NCBI RefSeq assembly: GCF_012274265.1
Contig: NZ_JAANYY010000004.1
Location: forward strand, 124,001-188,000
Length of the DNA: 64,000 nt
Origin: Sphingopyxis microcysteis
GTDB lineage: Bacteria; Pseudomonadota; Alphaproteobacteria; Sphingomonadales; Sphingomonadaceae
Reading direction: 5' to 3'
The position numbers and the translations under genes are program-made. A model generated the notes under the pieces. It made no database searches, was not told the origin of the DNA, and was given only the letters and a program-made list of their open reading frames with translations. Positions 25,585-37,624 of this stretch are shown here, in pieces (the first letter of the stretch is position 1; the number at the start of each line of letters is the position of its first letter).

Positions 25585-25711
25585 GCCCCTCCCCTTCAGG
25601 GGAGGGGTTGGGGTGGGGGCCATCGGCCTAGCACGGACCTCGCGGCCCACCCCGTTGCGACTAGCGGCCAAGCCCGCAAGTCTCACTGCCCCTCCCCTGA
25701 AGGGGAGGGGG
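25585..25711. repeat. Palindromic intergenic repeat between atpD and atpC
   Basis: CCCCTCCCCTTCAGGGGAGG at one end and CCTCCCCTGAAGGGGAGGGG at the other, with GTGGGGGCCATCGGCC inside. Same family as 685-847 and 46573-46746. It fills the gap inside the operon, so it is transcribed with the ATP synthase genes. Confidence 0.88.
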
Positions 25712-25718
25712 TATAAGA

Positions 25719-27278
<1,560 letters not shown>

Positions 27279-28154
27279 TTACAGCGCTTCGGCGCCGGCA
27301 ATGATTTCGATAAGTTCGGTGGTGATCGCCGCCTGACGCGTGCGGTTGTAAACGATGGTCAGCTTGTTGATCAGGTCGCCCGCGTTGCGCGTCGCATTGT
27401 CCATCGCGGTCATCGACGCGCCCTGTTCGGACGCGGCGTTTTCAAGGAGACCCTTGAAGATCTGGATGGTGACGTTGCGCGGGAGCAGGTCGGCGAGGAT
27501 CGCTTCCTCGTCGGGTTCGTACTCGACGGCGGCGCCGCTCGACGCCGGGACGTCGGCGGGCGGCGGGACCGGGATCATCTGCTGACCGGTGGCGATCTGG
27601 AGCAGCGCCGAGCGGAACTTCGAATAGAAAAGATGCGCGACGTCGAAGGCGCCGGCTTCGTAAAGCTCCATCACCTTCGCCGAGATGTCGCTCGCCTGTT
27701 CGAAGCCGATGTCGCGGATGCCGGTGGTTTCATACTGCTCGATGATCTGGCCCGGGAAGAGGCGTGCGATCACCGGGCGGCCCTTGCGGCCGACGAGGTA
27801 GAAGAGAACCTTCTTGCCCTCGGCCTGCAACTCGAGCGCCTTATCGCGCGCGGCCTTGACGATGTTCGAGTTGAACGCGCCGGCAAGGCCGCGGTCGCTG
27901 TTGAGCACGACGAGCAGGTGCGTGTCGCTCTTGCCGGTGCCCGAAAGCAGCTTCGGCGCCGAATCCGACGCGCCGACCTTTGACGCGAGGCTGGCGACGA
28001 CACCCTCGAGCCGCTCGGCGTAAGGACGCGCGGCTTCGGCGGCCGCTTGTGCTTTACGCAGCTTCGCGGCGGCGACCATCTTCTTGGCCTTGGTGATCTT
28101 CTGGGTCGATTTGACCGAGACGATCCGCCCTTTGAGTTCCTTAAGCGATGCCAT
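27279..28154 (-). CDS. atpG: F1F0 ATP synthase gamma subunit
   Basis: A 291-residue rotor shaft of F1. It opens with [34 protein letters not shown] and ends with [51 protein letters not shown], the signature helix that contacts epsilon and c ring. Gamma couples proton-driven rotation to ATP synthesis. It lies between atpA and atpD, with 24 bases to atpD. Confidence 0.97.
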   Translation of the reverse strand: MASLKELKGRIVSVKSTQKITKAKKMVAAAKLRKAQAAAEAARPYAERLEGVVASLASKVGASDSAPKLLSGTGKSDTHLLVVLNSDRGLAGAFNSNIVKAARDKALELQAEGKKVLFYLVGRKGRPVIARLFPGQIIEQYETTGIRDIGFEQASDISAKVMELYEAGAFDVAHLFYSKFRSALLQIATGQQMIPVPPPADVPASSGAAVEYEPDEEAILADLLPRNVTIQIFKGLLENAASEQGASMTAMDNATRNAGDLINKLTIVYNRTRQAAITTELIEIIAGAEAL

Positions 28155-28211
28155 TACGGCCCCTCTTGTTCGTCAGCCCGGCGCGACTGGCCGGGCTCAC
28201 GGTAACTTGGC

Positions 28212-29744
<1,533 letters not shown>

Positions 29745-30311
29745 TTAGCCTTTCATCGCCTGTGCGAAGCTATTGAGACGGGTACGGATGCTGCCGTCGA
29801 TCAGCTGGCTGCCCAGCTGGACGACGAGACCGCCAAGGATGGCGGGGTCGACGGTCGTCGCGACGGAAACGTCGCGGCCGACACGGGATTTGAGGTTCGC
29901 GGTCAGCGCCTTGAGCTGGTCGGCGGTAAGCGGGTGCGCGCTGGTGACCTTGGCGGTCACTTCGCCGCGGTGGTCGGCGACGATCGCGTCGAAGGCGTCG
30001 ATCATCTTGGGCAGATCGGCAAGGCGGCGGTTCTCGGCGAGTACGCCCAGGAATTTGGCGGTCAGCGAATCGAGCTTCATCGCCTTGGCAACGGCACCGA
30101 TCGCGCTGGCGGCGTCGCCGCGACCGACGACCGGGCTGGCGATCAGCGCCGACAGGTCGGTCGATTCGGTAAGGCCGGTCTTCAGCGTTGCGAGGCTCTT
30201 GGCGACCGTGTCGATCGCGTTCGATTCGCGGGCCAGATCGAACAAAGCGACTGCATAACGGCCCGCGAGGCCCGCCGTGATGTTGCCCTGAATGCCGCCG
30301 GAATTCTCCAC
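29745..30311 (-). CDS. atpH: F1F0 ATP synthase delta subunit
   Basis: A 188-residue delta (OSCP-like) subunit that links F1 to the peripheral stalk. It begins at a GTG (GTG GAG AAT TCC) preceded by AAAGGA about ten bases upstream; the ATG-started frame to 30431 runs into untranslated sequence. Family features are the N-terminal helical bundle (LAGRYAVALFDLARE) and the C-terminal VDPAILGGLVVQLGSQLIDGSIRTRLNSFAQAM. It is first in the operon. The F0 genes are not in the window and are usually elsewhere in alphaproteobacteria. Confidence 0.95.
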   Translation of the reverse strand: MENSGGIQGNITAGLAGRYAVALFDLARESNAIDTVAKSLATLKTGLTESTDLSALIASPVVGRGDAASAIGAVAKAMKLDSLTAKFLGVLAENRRLADLPKMIDAFDAIVADHRGEVTAKVTSAHPLTADQLKALTANLKSRVGRDVSVATTVDPAILGGLVVQLGSQLIDGSIRTRLNSFAQAMKG

Positions 30312-30403
30312 GCGTGAAAGTCCTTTGTTGCTATCCCGTGGGGGATGGGTCGCGCCGTTCATGGGGAGATTCGTCGAATGTCCCCTACGCGAAGTCGCGG
30401 CGC

Positions 30404-30431
30404 GCCTAGCAACGATTTTGCTGCAATGCAA
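30404..30431 (-). promoter_or_regulatory. Possible promoter of the atp operon
   Basis: On the minus strand, TTGCAT and CTAGGC are 16 bases apart, about 93-120 bases before the atpH start. The match to the housekeeping consensus is weak, but it is the best candidate in the 304-base gap (30312-30615), which otherwise holds only a repeat and the leader. Confidence 0.3.
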
Positions 30432-30467
30432 GGTGGGGTTGGGAGTCTTCCGACCACCTTCCCAAAC

Positions 30468-30602
30468 CCGTTCGCCCCCCGCCTTCGCGGGGGCAGGCTC
30501 TGAGCTTGTCGAAGGGCCGTTCTTTCTTCAAAGGTTGTGGGAAAGAAGGACGGGAGTTGACCTGCGGTCGCCTGCGGCCCCGACAGGCTCAGTCCGAACG
30601 GA
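30468..30602. repeat. Chimeric palindromic repeat (TGTCGAAG family split by CGCGAAGGC fragment)
   Basis: The left arm would read CCGTTCGCCCTGAGCTTGTC in other copies, but here CCCCGCCTTCGCGGGGG (the core of the family at 23333 and 43110) sits inside it at 30473-30493. The right arm at 30583-30602 also differs (CAGGCTCAGTCCGAACGG), while the inner TTCTTTCTTC / GAAAGAAGG hairpin is kept. Confidence 0.8.
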
Positions 30603-30615
30603 AGTGGGGAAGCGC

Positions 30616-31305
30616 ATGGGCGAGATGATTCGAATGACGATGGACGATGGCGCCGAAATCGCCGTCTATCACGCGCAGCCGGAAGGCGCACGACGCGGCG
30701 GGCTTGTCCTCATTCAGGAAATTTTCGGGGTCACCGATCATATCCGCGAGCTTTGCGACGAATATGCCGCCGATGGCTATGAGGTGCTGGCGCCCGCGCT
30801 GTTCGACCGCGAGCATCCGGGGTTCGAGAGCGACTATTCGGGGCCGCAGTTCGAACGCGCGGTGCAGCTGGCGCGCGAGCTGCATCCGTTCGAACAGAGC
30901 CTGAAGGACGCGCAGACGTGCATCGACGCGCTGAAGGGCCCAAAAGGTTCTCGAGGCCCGGTCTTTATCACCGGCTATTGCTACGGCGGCTCGGTCGCGT
31001 GGCGGATGGCGCAGATCAGCCCTGACCTCGCCGCGGCGTCGGCCTATTATGGCAGCCTGGTCCCCACGCAGTTCGCCGATCAGGCACCCGGATGCGCGAC
31101 GATCGCCCATTTCGGCCGCTATGACGCGGGCATCCCGATGGAAGGCGTCGAGGCGCTGATCGCGAAGGATCACCCGACCGCGCAAATCTTTGTCTATGAC
31201 GCCAACCACGGCTTCAACAGCGACCGGCGCAAGGATTATCACGAGGCGTCGAGCGAGCTCGCGCGTGAACGGACGCTGATGCTGTTCAGGGCGTGCGGCG
31301 GGTGA
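30616..31305 (+). CDS. Dienelactone hydrolase family protein
   Basis: A 229-residue alpha/beta hydrolase. C122 in GYCYGGS is the nucleophile, with D in HFGRYDAGIP and H in YDANHGFN completing the Cys-Asp-His triad typical of dienelactone hydrolases; E35 near the start (IQEIFGV) is also conserved. Dienelactone hydrolase acts on cis/trans-dienelactone in chloroaromatic breakdown, but members have many other substrates. The ATG at 30616 is the first that avoids the repeat. It overlaps the next hydrolase by four bases (GTGA). Confidence 0.88.
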   Translation: MGEMIRMTMDDGAEIAVYHAQPEGARRGGLVLIQEIFGVTDHIRELCDEYAADGYEVLAPALFDREHPGFESDYSGPQFERAVQLARELHPFEQSLKDAQTCIDALKGPKGSRGPVFITGYCYGGSVAWRMAQISPDLAAASAYYGSLVPTQFADQAPGCATIAHFGRYDAGIPMEGVEALIAKDHPTAQIFVYDANHGFNSDRRKDYHEASSELARERTLMLFRACGG

Positions 31306-32090
31306 GGATATTGGCCCAGCTCCTTCTGGGGCTGTTCGTCTTTGCGCTCGTTGCCGCTGCGTTCCTCTATACGCAGCAGCGACGGATGATTTTTCCCGCG
31401 CCGCTGGATTATCCGCGCGCGGCGCTGCCCGGTTTCCGGCTCGTCCATACGGAGACGGAGGATGGGCTGCGGCTGTCGGCCTTTTATCGCCCCGCGGCGC
31501 CGGGCAAGAAGACGATCCTCTTCTTCCATGGCAATGGCGACAATATGCGGGGCGCGATCGAGGCGACGCGCGGTCCGGCGGCGGCGGGGCATGGGTTGAT
31601 GCTCGTCGAATATCGCGGTTATGGCGGCAATCCGGGGTCGCCCGGCGAGGCGGGATTCTATCGCGACGGCGCGGCGGCAATGCGGTGGCTCGACGCCGCG
31701 GGGGTGGCGCCGCGCGACATCGTCGTCGTCGGCAATTCGATCGGGTCGGGGCCGGCGACCGAGATCGCGCTGCGCCATGAGGTCGCGGCGCTGATGCTCG
31801 TGTCTGGCTTTTCGGACCTGCCATCGGTGGTGCAGCGGCAGGTGCCGTTCGTCCCGCGCTGGCTGGTGCGCGATCGCTTCGACAATGGCGCGAAGCTGGG
31901 GCGGGTGAAAGCGCCCGTTTTCCTGATGCACGGCGACGCCGACACGCTGGTGACGCCCGACAATCTCGACCGGCTGGTGCAGGCGCGGCGCGATGCGACG
32001 GTCGCGCGCCTCGCGGGGGTCGGCCACGAGCTCGCCTATACCGCGCCCGCGCAGGCGCTGCTCACCAAATGGGTGGGCGGGCTGCGCTGA
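31302..32090 (+). CDS. Membrane-anchored alpha/beta hydrolase
   Basis: A 262-residue protein with an N-terminal membrane anchor (LLLGLFVFALVAAAFLY) and a BEM46/FrsA-like hydrolase domain: FFHGNGDNMRG as oxyanion hole, VVGNSIGSGPA as the nucleophile elbow (Ser in GNSIGSG), MHGDADTLV with the Asp, and the His in GVGHELAY. Active site is likely periplasmic. The start GTG at 31302 overlaps the stop of the preceding gene as GTGA; GTG 31293 and TTG 31311 are alternatives. It converges with the protease gene. Confidence 0.85.
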   Translation: MRILAQLLLGLFVFALVAAAFLYTQQRRMIFPAPLDYPRAALPGFRLVHTETEDGLRLSAFYRPAAPGKKTILFFHGNGDNMRGAIEATRGPAAAGHGLMLVEYRGYGGNPGSPGEAGFYRDGAAAMRWLDAAGVAPRDIVVVGNSIGSGPATEIALRHEVAALMLVSGFSDLPSVVQRQVPFVPRWLVRDRFDNGAKLGRVKAPVFLMHGDADTLVTPDNLDRLVQARRDATVARLAGVGHELAYTAPAQALLTKWVGGLR

Positions 32091-32093
32091 GGC

Positions 32094-33635
32094 TCAGCCG
32101 CCGGTCGCGGGCTTCGCCGCCGCGCCGCTCGCGGGCTGGCAGCGATAGACGAGGCGCTCGTTGGGGCTGGCGGGAAGCGCGCTGCGGATCGCGTCCTGCT
32201 GCGCCGCGAGGCCGGCGAGCTCGTCGGGGTTGGCGGTGCAGCTTTTGAGTGCGACGCCAGCGCGCGTCTCGCGCGCCTTCGCCATCGTCTCGGCGTCGAG
32301 CAGATAGCGTTCGACGCGATAGTCGCGTCCCGCCGCGTCGATCGACGCGACAGTCACCGTCGGCTCGTCATTGGGAACGAGGATGCGTTGCCAGCGGTCG
32401 TCGGCGCCGCGCGTATATTGAATGCGGCCGTTGACGCAGCCATCCTTGCCGATGCTGATCGGCACATCGGTCGTTGCCGACACGGTGATGCGGCTGCGAT
32501 CGGGGCGGATCGTGCAGAGCAGATTCCCCGCCGCAAGTTTTGGCTCGGCGGCGGTCGGCGCCGGGGCACTGTCGGCGGCGATTTCGGCGCGCGCGTCGGG
32601 GCGCGTGACGAACAGCACCGCCGCGCCGATCATCAGCGCCGCGCCCGCCCCGCCGGCGATCTTGGCGTTGCGCATATTTTGCTGGCTGTAGAAGAGCAGC
32701 CCGGCGCCCGCGGCGAGCGCGCCGATGACGAAGAACACGCCCGCGAGCGCGATGCGGTTCTCGCGCGCCGCCAGCGCTTCCTCTTCGGCGCGCGCCTGTT
32801 TGAGGTTGCGGTCGAGCTGTGCCGCGGCGTTTTTCGCGGCGTTCGCCTCGGCGCTCGCGCGCGCTTCGGCGTCCATCGCGGCGCGATCGCGCGCGTCGGC
32901 CTCGGCCAGCGACAGGCAGGGAGTGCCGACGCTGGCATATTGTTGGTTCGCATCGGCCAGGAACCGGGTGAGTTCGCGCGCCGAAATCGCAAAGGCAAAG
33001 GGCGAATCACCATCGTCGGCGCGCGTGATCGCGGTGTTGATCCCGGCGATGCGGCCGCACGCATCGACCAGCGGCCCGCCCGAATTGCCGCGCGAAATTT
33101 TCGCGGTGTGGATCTGCATCGCGACGCCGTCGACGCTTTGCGTGTTCGACAGATTGCCCTCGCTGCGCGTCGGGGTGCGCGGGGTGATATAGTCGTTGGC
33201 GCTGCGCGCGGTCGCAAGGTCGACATTGCCCGGATAGCCCAGCGCGACGACATCGGCGCCCGATTCGAGCGGCCCGGTGTAAACCGCGGCGGCGGGCAAC
33301 CGCGCCTCGGTAATTTCGAGCAGCGCCAGGTCGCGCGCCTTGTCGATCGCGATCAGCTTTGCCGCGAAGCTTTTTTGCCCCTCCGACGGGACGACACCAA
33401 GCGCGACATTGTTCGGATATTGCACCGCCGATTCGACGACATGGGCGTTGGTGACGATGCGCGTCGGCGAGATCGCGATGCCGCTGCCATGGCCGAAACC
33501 GACCACTTCGCCGTCGACCATCGCCACCGTGACGACGCGCACGACGCTGCGCGACGCGGCGCTGATGTCGTCGGCGGCGCGCGCGGGCAGGGTCAGGGCG
33601 AACAGGGCGAGCAGCAGCGCGAGGAGGCGGGTCAT
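32094..33635 (-). CDS. Exported trypsin-like serine protease with C-terminal membrane segments
   Basis: A 513-residue protein: signal peptide (LLALFALTLPARA), then a trypsin-like protease domain with H in VTNAHVV, D in KARDLALLEI, S in SRGNSGGPLV. A coiled, charged region (about 245-275, AEADARDRAAMDAEARASAEANAAK) and two hydrophobic segments (IALAGVFFVIGALAAGAGLLF and IAGGAGAALMIGAAVLFV) follow. The C-terminal about 150 residues form a domain of unknown function. No PDZ domain is seen, unlike DegP. The start at ATG 33635 directly precedes the signal peptide; other Met codons lie upstream. Confidence 0.85.
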   Translation of the reverse strand: MTRLLALLLALFALTLPARAADDISAASRSVVRVVTVAMVDGEVVGFGHGSGIAISPTRIVTNAHVVESAVQYPNNVALGVVPSEGQKSFAAKLIAIDKARDLALLEITEARLPAAAVYTGPLESGADVVALGYPGNVDLATARSANDYITPRTPTRSEGNLSNTQSVDGVAMQIHTAKISRGNSGGPLVDACGRIAGINTAITRADDGDSPFAFAISARELTRFLADANQQYASVGTPCLSLAEADARDRAAMDAEARASAEANAAKNAAAQLDRNLKQARAEEEALAARENRIALAGVFFVIGALAAGAGLLFYSQQNMRNAKIAGGAGAALMIGAAVLFVTRPDARAEIAADSAPAPTAAEPKLAAGNLLCTIRPDRSRITVSATTDVPISIGKDGCVNGRIQYTRGADDRWQRILVPNDEPTVTVASIDAAGRDYRVERYLLDAETMAKARETRAGVALKSCTANPDELAGLAAQQDAIRSALPASPNERLVYRCQPASGAAAKPATGG

Positions 33636-33737
33636 GGCGCGCACCCTAGCCGCGCCAACTTTGAACGCAAGCATCGGGACGCACCGGGCGGCGCAGGGTG
33701 GCAAGACGGCCGCAACCGAAGTGAAAGGAAAGATCCG

Positions 33738-34208
33738 ATGACCTATATGATCGAAGGGCTCGCCCCCGACCGTTTTGCCCCCTTGTTCGCGATGGACGAT
33801 GCGGGGCTGGCCGCGATCAACGCGCGCCGCGTTACCGCCACCGCCGATATGGGATTTCCCTGTCGGATCAGCCTGGAGGATGCGCGCGCCGGGGAGGAAC
33901 TGATCCTGCTCCACCATGTCAGCCACGACGTCGAAACGCCGTATCGCAGCGCTTATGCAATCTATGTGCGACCGGGGGTCGACGCGGCCCGCTATCGCGA
34001 CGAACTGCCGCCAGTATTTGCCGGGCGGCCGATCGCGCTGCGCGCCTTCGATGCCGCGGGCATGCTGCAAACCGCAAGGCTCGCGGCGCCGGGTGAGGCC
34101 GATGGTGCGATCCGCGACCTGTTCGCCGATGCCGGCATCGCGTATATCGACGCGCACAACGCCGCGCACGGCTGTTTCGCGGCGCGGATCGAAAGGGACG
34201 GGGTATGA
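33738..34208 (+). CDS. DUF1203 family protein
   Basis: A 156-residue protein with features of DUF1203: PCRISLEDARAGEELILLHHVSHDVETPYRSAYAIYVR, and AYIDAHNAAHGCFAARIER at the end. It is a small cytosolic family of unknown function. An AAAGGAAAG stretch precedes the ATG. Its stop overlaps the ada start (ATGA), so the two are co-translated. Confidence 0.88.
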   Translation: MTYMIEGLAPDRFAPLFAMDDAGLAAINARRVTATADMGFPCRISLEDARAGEELILLHHVSHDVETPYRSAYAIYVRPGVDAARYRDELPPVFAGRPIALRAFDAAGMLQTARLAAPGEADGAIRDLFADAGIAYIDAHNAAHGCFAARIERDGV

Positions 34209-35242
34209 GCGCCGCCGACACCATGACCGACGATGCGCGCTGGGCGGCGGTGCTGCGCCGCGACCGCGCGCTCGACGGGCGCTTCGTCACCGGTGTGCTC
34301 ACGACGGGCATCTATTGCCGTCCAAGCTGCGCGGCGCGCCATCCCTTGCGCGAAAATGTGCGCTTTTTCGCCGACGGCGCAGCGGCGCGCGCGACCGGGC
34401 TGCGCCCCTGCAAGCGCTGCCTGCCCGACGATGTCGCGCGCGACGAGGGTGCGGTGCTCGCGGCGATCCACGCGATCAAGGCGAGCGAGGAGCCGCTCGC
34501 GCTCGCCGACCTCGCCGCGCGCACCGGCTATTCTGCGACGCATTTCCAGCGCGTCTTCACCCGCCACACCGGGCTGTCGCCCGCCGCCTATGCCCGCGCC
34601 TTGCGCGACGAGCGCGCGCGGCAGGCGCTGAGCGAGGGCGGGCGGGTCACCGACGCGATTTACGACGCGGGCTTTTCGGGGCCGTCGCGATTCTATGACA
34701 ATATGGAAGGACGCATGGGGATGACGGCTTCGGCATGGGTGAACGGCGGCAGGGGGGTGACGATCCACTGGGCGGTGGTGGCGACCAGCCTGGGCGACAT
34801 GCTCGTCGCGGCGACCGACAAGGGGGTGTGCCGCCTGTCGTTCGCCGAGGGGCGCGAGGCGCTCGAGGAGCGCTTTCCTGCCGCCGACCTGGTCGAGGGC
34901 GGTACCGAGTTCGCTGCGCTGCTGAAACAGGTGGTCGCCGCGGTCGAAGCCCCTACCGACGGTTTCGACCATATCCCGATCGACGTGAAAGGCACCGCCT
35001 TTCAGGAAGCGGTGTGGCGCGAGCTGCGCCGGATCCCGGCGGGCGAGACGCGCAGCTATGCCGACATTGCCGCCGCGATCGGCAAGCCCAAGGCGGTGCG
35101 CGCCGCGGGCAGCGCCAATGGTGCGAACAATGTCGCGGTACTGATCCCGTGCCACCGGGTGGTGCGCAGCGACGGGACGCTCGGCGGCTACGCCTATGGC
35201 CTGCCGATCAAGGAAGAATTGCTCAAGCGGGAGAGTTTTTGA
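34205..35242 (+). CDS. ada: Bifunctional Ada: methylphosphotriester sensor, regulator and O6-methylguanine-DNA methyltransferase
   Basis: A 345-residue protein with all Ada domains. The N-terminal zinc domain has C38, C42, C69 and C72 (GIYCRPSC, RPCKRC); C38 takes the methyl from phosphotriesters. An AraC-type HTH (LADLAARTGYSATHFQRVFTRHTGLSP) and then the methyltransferase domain follow with active Cys316 in IPCHRVV. Methylated Ada activates repair genes. It is in a three-gene operon of overlapping frames (DUF1203, ada, isocitrate lyase/PEP mutase-type protein). Confidence 0.95.
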   Translation: MSAADTMTDDARWAAVLRRDRALDGRFVTGVLTTGIYCRPSCAARHPLRENVRFFADGAAARATGLRPCKRCLPDDVARDEGAVLAAIHAIKASEEPLALADLAARTGYSATHFQRVFTRHTGLSPAAYARALRDERARQALSEGGRVTDAIYDAGFSGPSRFYDNMEGRMGMTASAWVNGGRGVTIHWAVVATSLGDMLVAATDKGVCRLSFAEGREALEERFPAADLVEGGTEFAALLKQVVAAVEAPTDGFDHIPIDVKGTAFQEAVWRELRRIPAGETRSYADIAAAIGKPKAVRAAGSANGANNVAVLIPCHRVVRSDGTLGGYAYGLPIKEELLKRESF

Positions 35243-36000
35243 TGTCCGACAAAATTGCTGAATTTCGCGCGCTGCATGTTCCGGGCGACCCGCTGATCCT
35301 GGTCAATATCTGGGATGCGGGAAGCGCGAAGGCGGTCGCCGCGGCGGGCGCGAAGGCGATCGCGACGGGCAGCTTCGGCGTCGCGGGCGCGCAGGGGCGT
35401 GCCGATGGCGAGGATTTTCCGCTCGAAGATGTGTTCGAAAATCTCGCGCGCATCCTGGCGGTGACCGACCTGCCGGTGACGATCGACATGGAATCGGGCT
35501 ATGGCGCCGATTCGGCGGCGGTCGGGGTCTCGGTCGCGCGCGCGCGCGATGCCGGGGCGGCGGGGATCAACATGGAGGATCGGCTGCCGGGCCAGACGGC
35601 GCTGCTGGCGATCCCCGATGCGGTGGCGCGCTATCGCGCTGCCGCCGACACCGGGATCTTCGTCAACGCGCGCTGCGACACCTTCCGCGGCGCCGATGTC
35701 GCGGAGGATGGGGACGCGCTGGTCGCCGCAACGCTCGAACGCGCACGCGCCTATGCCGATGCGGGCGCGGGGTCGCTGTTTGTGCCTTTCCTACTCGATC
35801 CCAAATGCATTGGCGCGATCTGCGACGCCTCGCCGCTGCCGGTGAATATATTGCGCGGCAAGGGCGGGCCGACGCACAAGGAACTGGCGAACCTCGGCGT
35901 CGCGCGGATCAGCCACGGGCACCAGCCATGGGCGGCGGCGATGGCGTGGCTGACCGGGCAGGCGGCGCAGGTACTGGACGGCGCCGAACCCGATTATTGA
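35242..36000 (+). CDS. Isocitrate lyase / PEP mutase family enzyme
   Basis: A 252-residue TIM-barrel enzyme: LILVNIWDAGSAKAVAAAGAKAIATGSFGVAGAQG, VTIDMESGYG, AGINMEDRL and NARCDTF. These motifs match the PEP mutase/methylisocitrate lyase superfamily, but the KKCGH-like lid motif of isocitrate lyase is not visible, so the substrate is uncertain (oxaloacetate decarboxylase-like activity is common). The stop of ada overlaps its start by one base. Placement behind ada is common in sphingomonads. Confidence 0.85.
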   Translation: MSDKIAEFRALHVPGDPLILVNIWDAGSAKAVAAAGAKAIATGSFGVAGAQGRADGEDFPLEDVFENLARILAVTDLPVTIDMESGYGADSAAVGVSVARARDAGAAGINMEDRLPGQTALLAIPDAVARYRAAADTGIFVNARCDTFRGADVAEDGDALVAATLERARAYADAGAGSLFVPFLLDPKCIGAICDASPLPVNILRGKGGPTHKELANLGVARISHGHQPWAAAMAWLTGQAAQVLDGAEPDY

Positions 36001-36006
36001 CGGGAG

Positions 36007-37545
36007 TCAGCTCTCGCCGTCGTCGTCTTCCGCTTCGGGTGCGGCGGCGCCGCCGCTATCGCGCATCGTTTCGATCCGCTTCAGCAGTGCATCGCCGCGG
36101 CCATTGTCGTGCGGATCGAACGCGACGGTCTTGGCGAGGTTGATCGCGGGTTCGAAGCGCCCCAGATGCGCCAGCGAGACGGCGTAGGCGCTGCGAAGAT
36201 TGAGGTTTTCAGGCGTCAGCGCAAAGGCACGCTCCAGCCCCTTGATCGCCATGTCGCTTGGGCGCGTCCGTTCGGTCAGAAAGCTCTGAAAATAGGCGTG
36301 GAGCGGGATCGGGTCGTTGGGGTCGGCGCGGTTCGCGATCTGGATCGGTCGCCGCGCGGCTTTCCACGCGGCCGGATCGGTCTCGCCCTTTTGGCGTAGC
36401 TGTTGGAGCTGGAGCTGCCCCAGCAGGACGTTGCCGCGCACATGCTCGGGCCTGGCTGCCAGCAGCTTGTCCAGTGCGGCGCGCGTCGCCGTCAGGTCGC
36501 GGGTGGCGGGCGCAATATCCCATTCGGCGGCGGCCAGTTCATACTGGAGATCGGGGTTCGTCGGCAGTTTTGCGGCGAGCGCCCGCAAATCGTCGCGGAC
36601 CTTGGTCAGACGGGCCTGATCGGCGCGCGCATTCATCCGTTCGATGCGCAGCATCATCACCGCATCCTCGTCCGCCGACAGCGGGGTGATCTTGATCGCG
36701 GTCGATACCGGCACGGGATCGCGCGTCGTACGGTAGGACAGCCGCCCCTCGACATAGCGGTTGAGATCCTTGTCGAGCTGCGCAAGGTCGCCGAACGCGT
36801 CGGTCGCCGCCTTGCGCGGTTCGGTCCCGGCGTTGATCGCGTTGGTGTAGGCGTTGATCTGGTTGGCGCGCGCCGGGTCGTGGAACAGCATGTGGGTGAG
36901 CAGCCACGACCGGCCATAATAGACGTCGGTCTGGCCGCGGCTGCGCATCGCGCTGGGCGGTTCGAACAGGACGCGCTCGGCGGGCATCTTGGGCAGCATC
37001 AACAGGCCATAGGCGCGGCGATGGGCGGGCTGGCCGACCATCGCCCGCCCCTCTTTGTCGAAATCGACCGTCGAATAATATTCGGCAAAGCCTTCGATGA
37101 ACCAGCCGGGAAAGGCGACGCGCAAATGCCGTTTCATGAAATGATGGCTATATTCGTGGAACAGCACCTGCTGCGCCGGCGACGTGCCGGGCAGGGTGCC
37201 GTCGTTCTGCCGGTGCGACAGGGCAAAGCTGCCATCGCGGTCCTGCCGGTAGAAACCCGAAACGGGGGCGCTGCGCGATCCGGTCGCGAGCCGGGCGACA
37301 TCGTCGCGGCCGGGCAGCAGATAGATGGGCAGGCGGCTTTCCTCGCCCTTTGCCGCGACGTTGAACACGACGCGCAGCGTGGTGTCGAAGCGCTGCAGAT
37401 TGGCGGCGAATTCGCGCAGCTGCTTTTCGTTGCTCTCGCTGTAGATGATGAAGCTCTCGGTATCGGCGCGCAGCCATTTGGCGTGCGCCGGGGTGGCGAT
37501 GACGGCCAAAATGACCGCGACCATCGTCACGCGAATCCTGATCAT
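36007..37545 (-). CDS. Exported HExxH protein with TPR-like C-terminus, paralogue 1
   Basis: A 512-residue protein, signal peptide to about residue 22 (ATPAHA). The mature start WLRADTESFIIYSE is shared with its two paralogues. H130-E-Y-S-H134 followed by WFIEGFAEYYS gives a gluzincin-like site: two His and Glu151 as probable zinc ligands. This resembles DUF1570-type peptidases. The C-terminal half is helical TPR-like sequence (ALDKLLAARPEHVRGNVLLG, AFALTPENLNLRSAYAVSLA). It is probably a periplasmic peptidase or peptidase-like protein. It is last of three tandem paralogues; a GGGAG sits eight bases before the ATG. Confidence 0.82.
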   Translation of the reverse strand: MIRIRVTMVAVILAVIATPAHAKWLRADTESFIIYSESNEKQLREFAANLQRFDTTLRVVFNVAAKGEESRLPIYLLPGRDDVARLATGSRSAPVSGFYRQDRDGSFALSHRQNDGTLPGTSPAQQVLFHEYSHHFMKRHLRVAFPGWFIEGFAEYYSTVDFDKEGRAMVGQPAHRRAYGLLMLPKMPAERVLFEPPSAMRSRGQTDVYYGRSWLLTHMLFHDPARANQINAYTNAINAGTEPRKAATDAFGDLAQLDKDLNRYVEGRLSYRTTRDPVPVSTAIKITPLSADEDAVMMLRIERMNARADQARLTKVRDDLRALAAKLPTNPDLQYELAAAEWDIAPATRDLTATRAALDKLLAARPEHVRGNVLLGQLQLQQLRQKGETDPAAWKAARRPIQIANRADPNDPIPLHAYFQSFLTERTRPSDMAIKGLERAFALTPENLNLRSAYAVSLAHLGRFEPAINLAKTVAFDPHDNGRGDALLKRIETMRDSGGAAAPEAEDDDGES

Positions 37546-37624
37546 GCTGCTGCTCCCGACTGGCATCCGCGGCGGTGCTGCCAGTCGCGGCAGCGGCTGT
37601 AAAGTCCTCTATGTGCTTGCAAAT

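Noticed and set aside
32388-34208. 606-residue plus-strand frame opposite the protease gene
   Set aside because: Shadow of the protease gene; only its last 156 residues are real, as the DUF1203 protein.
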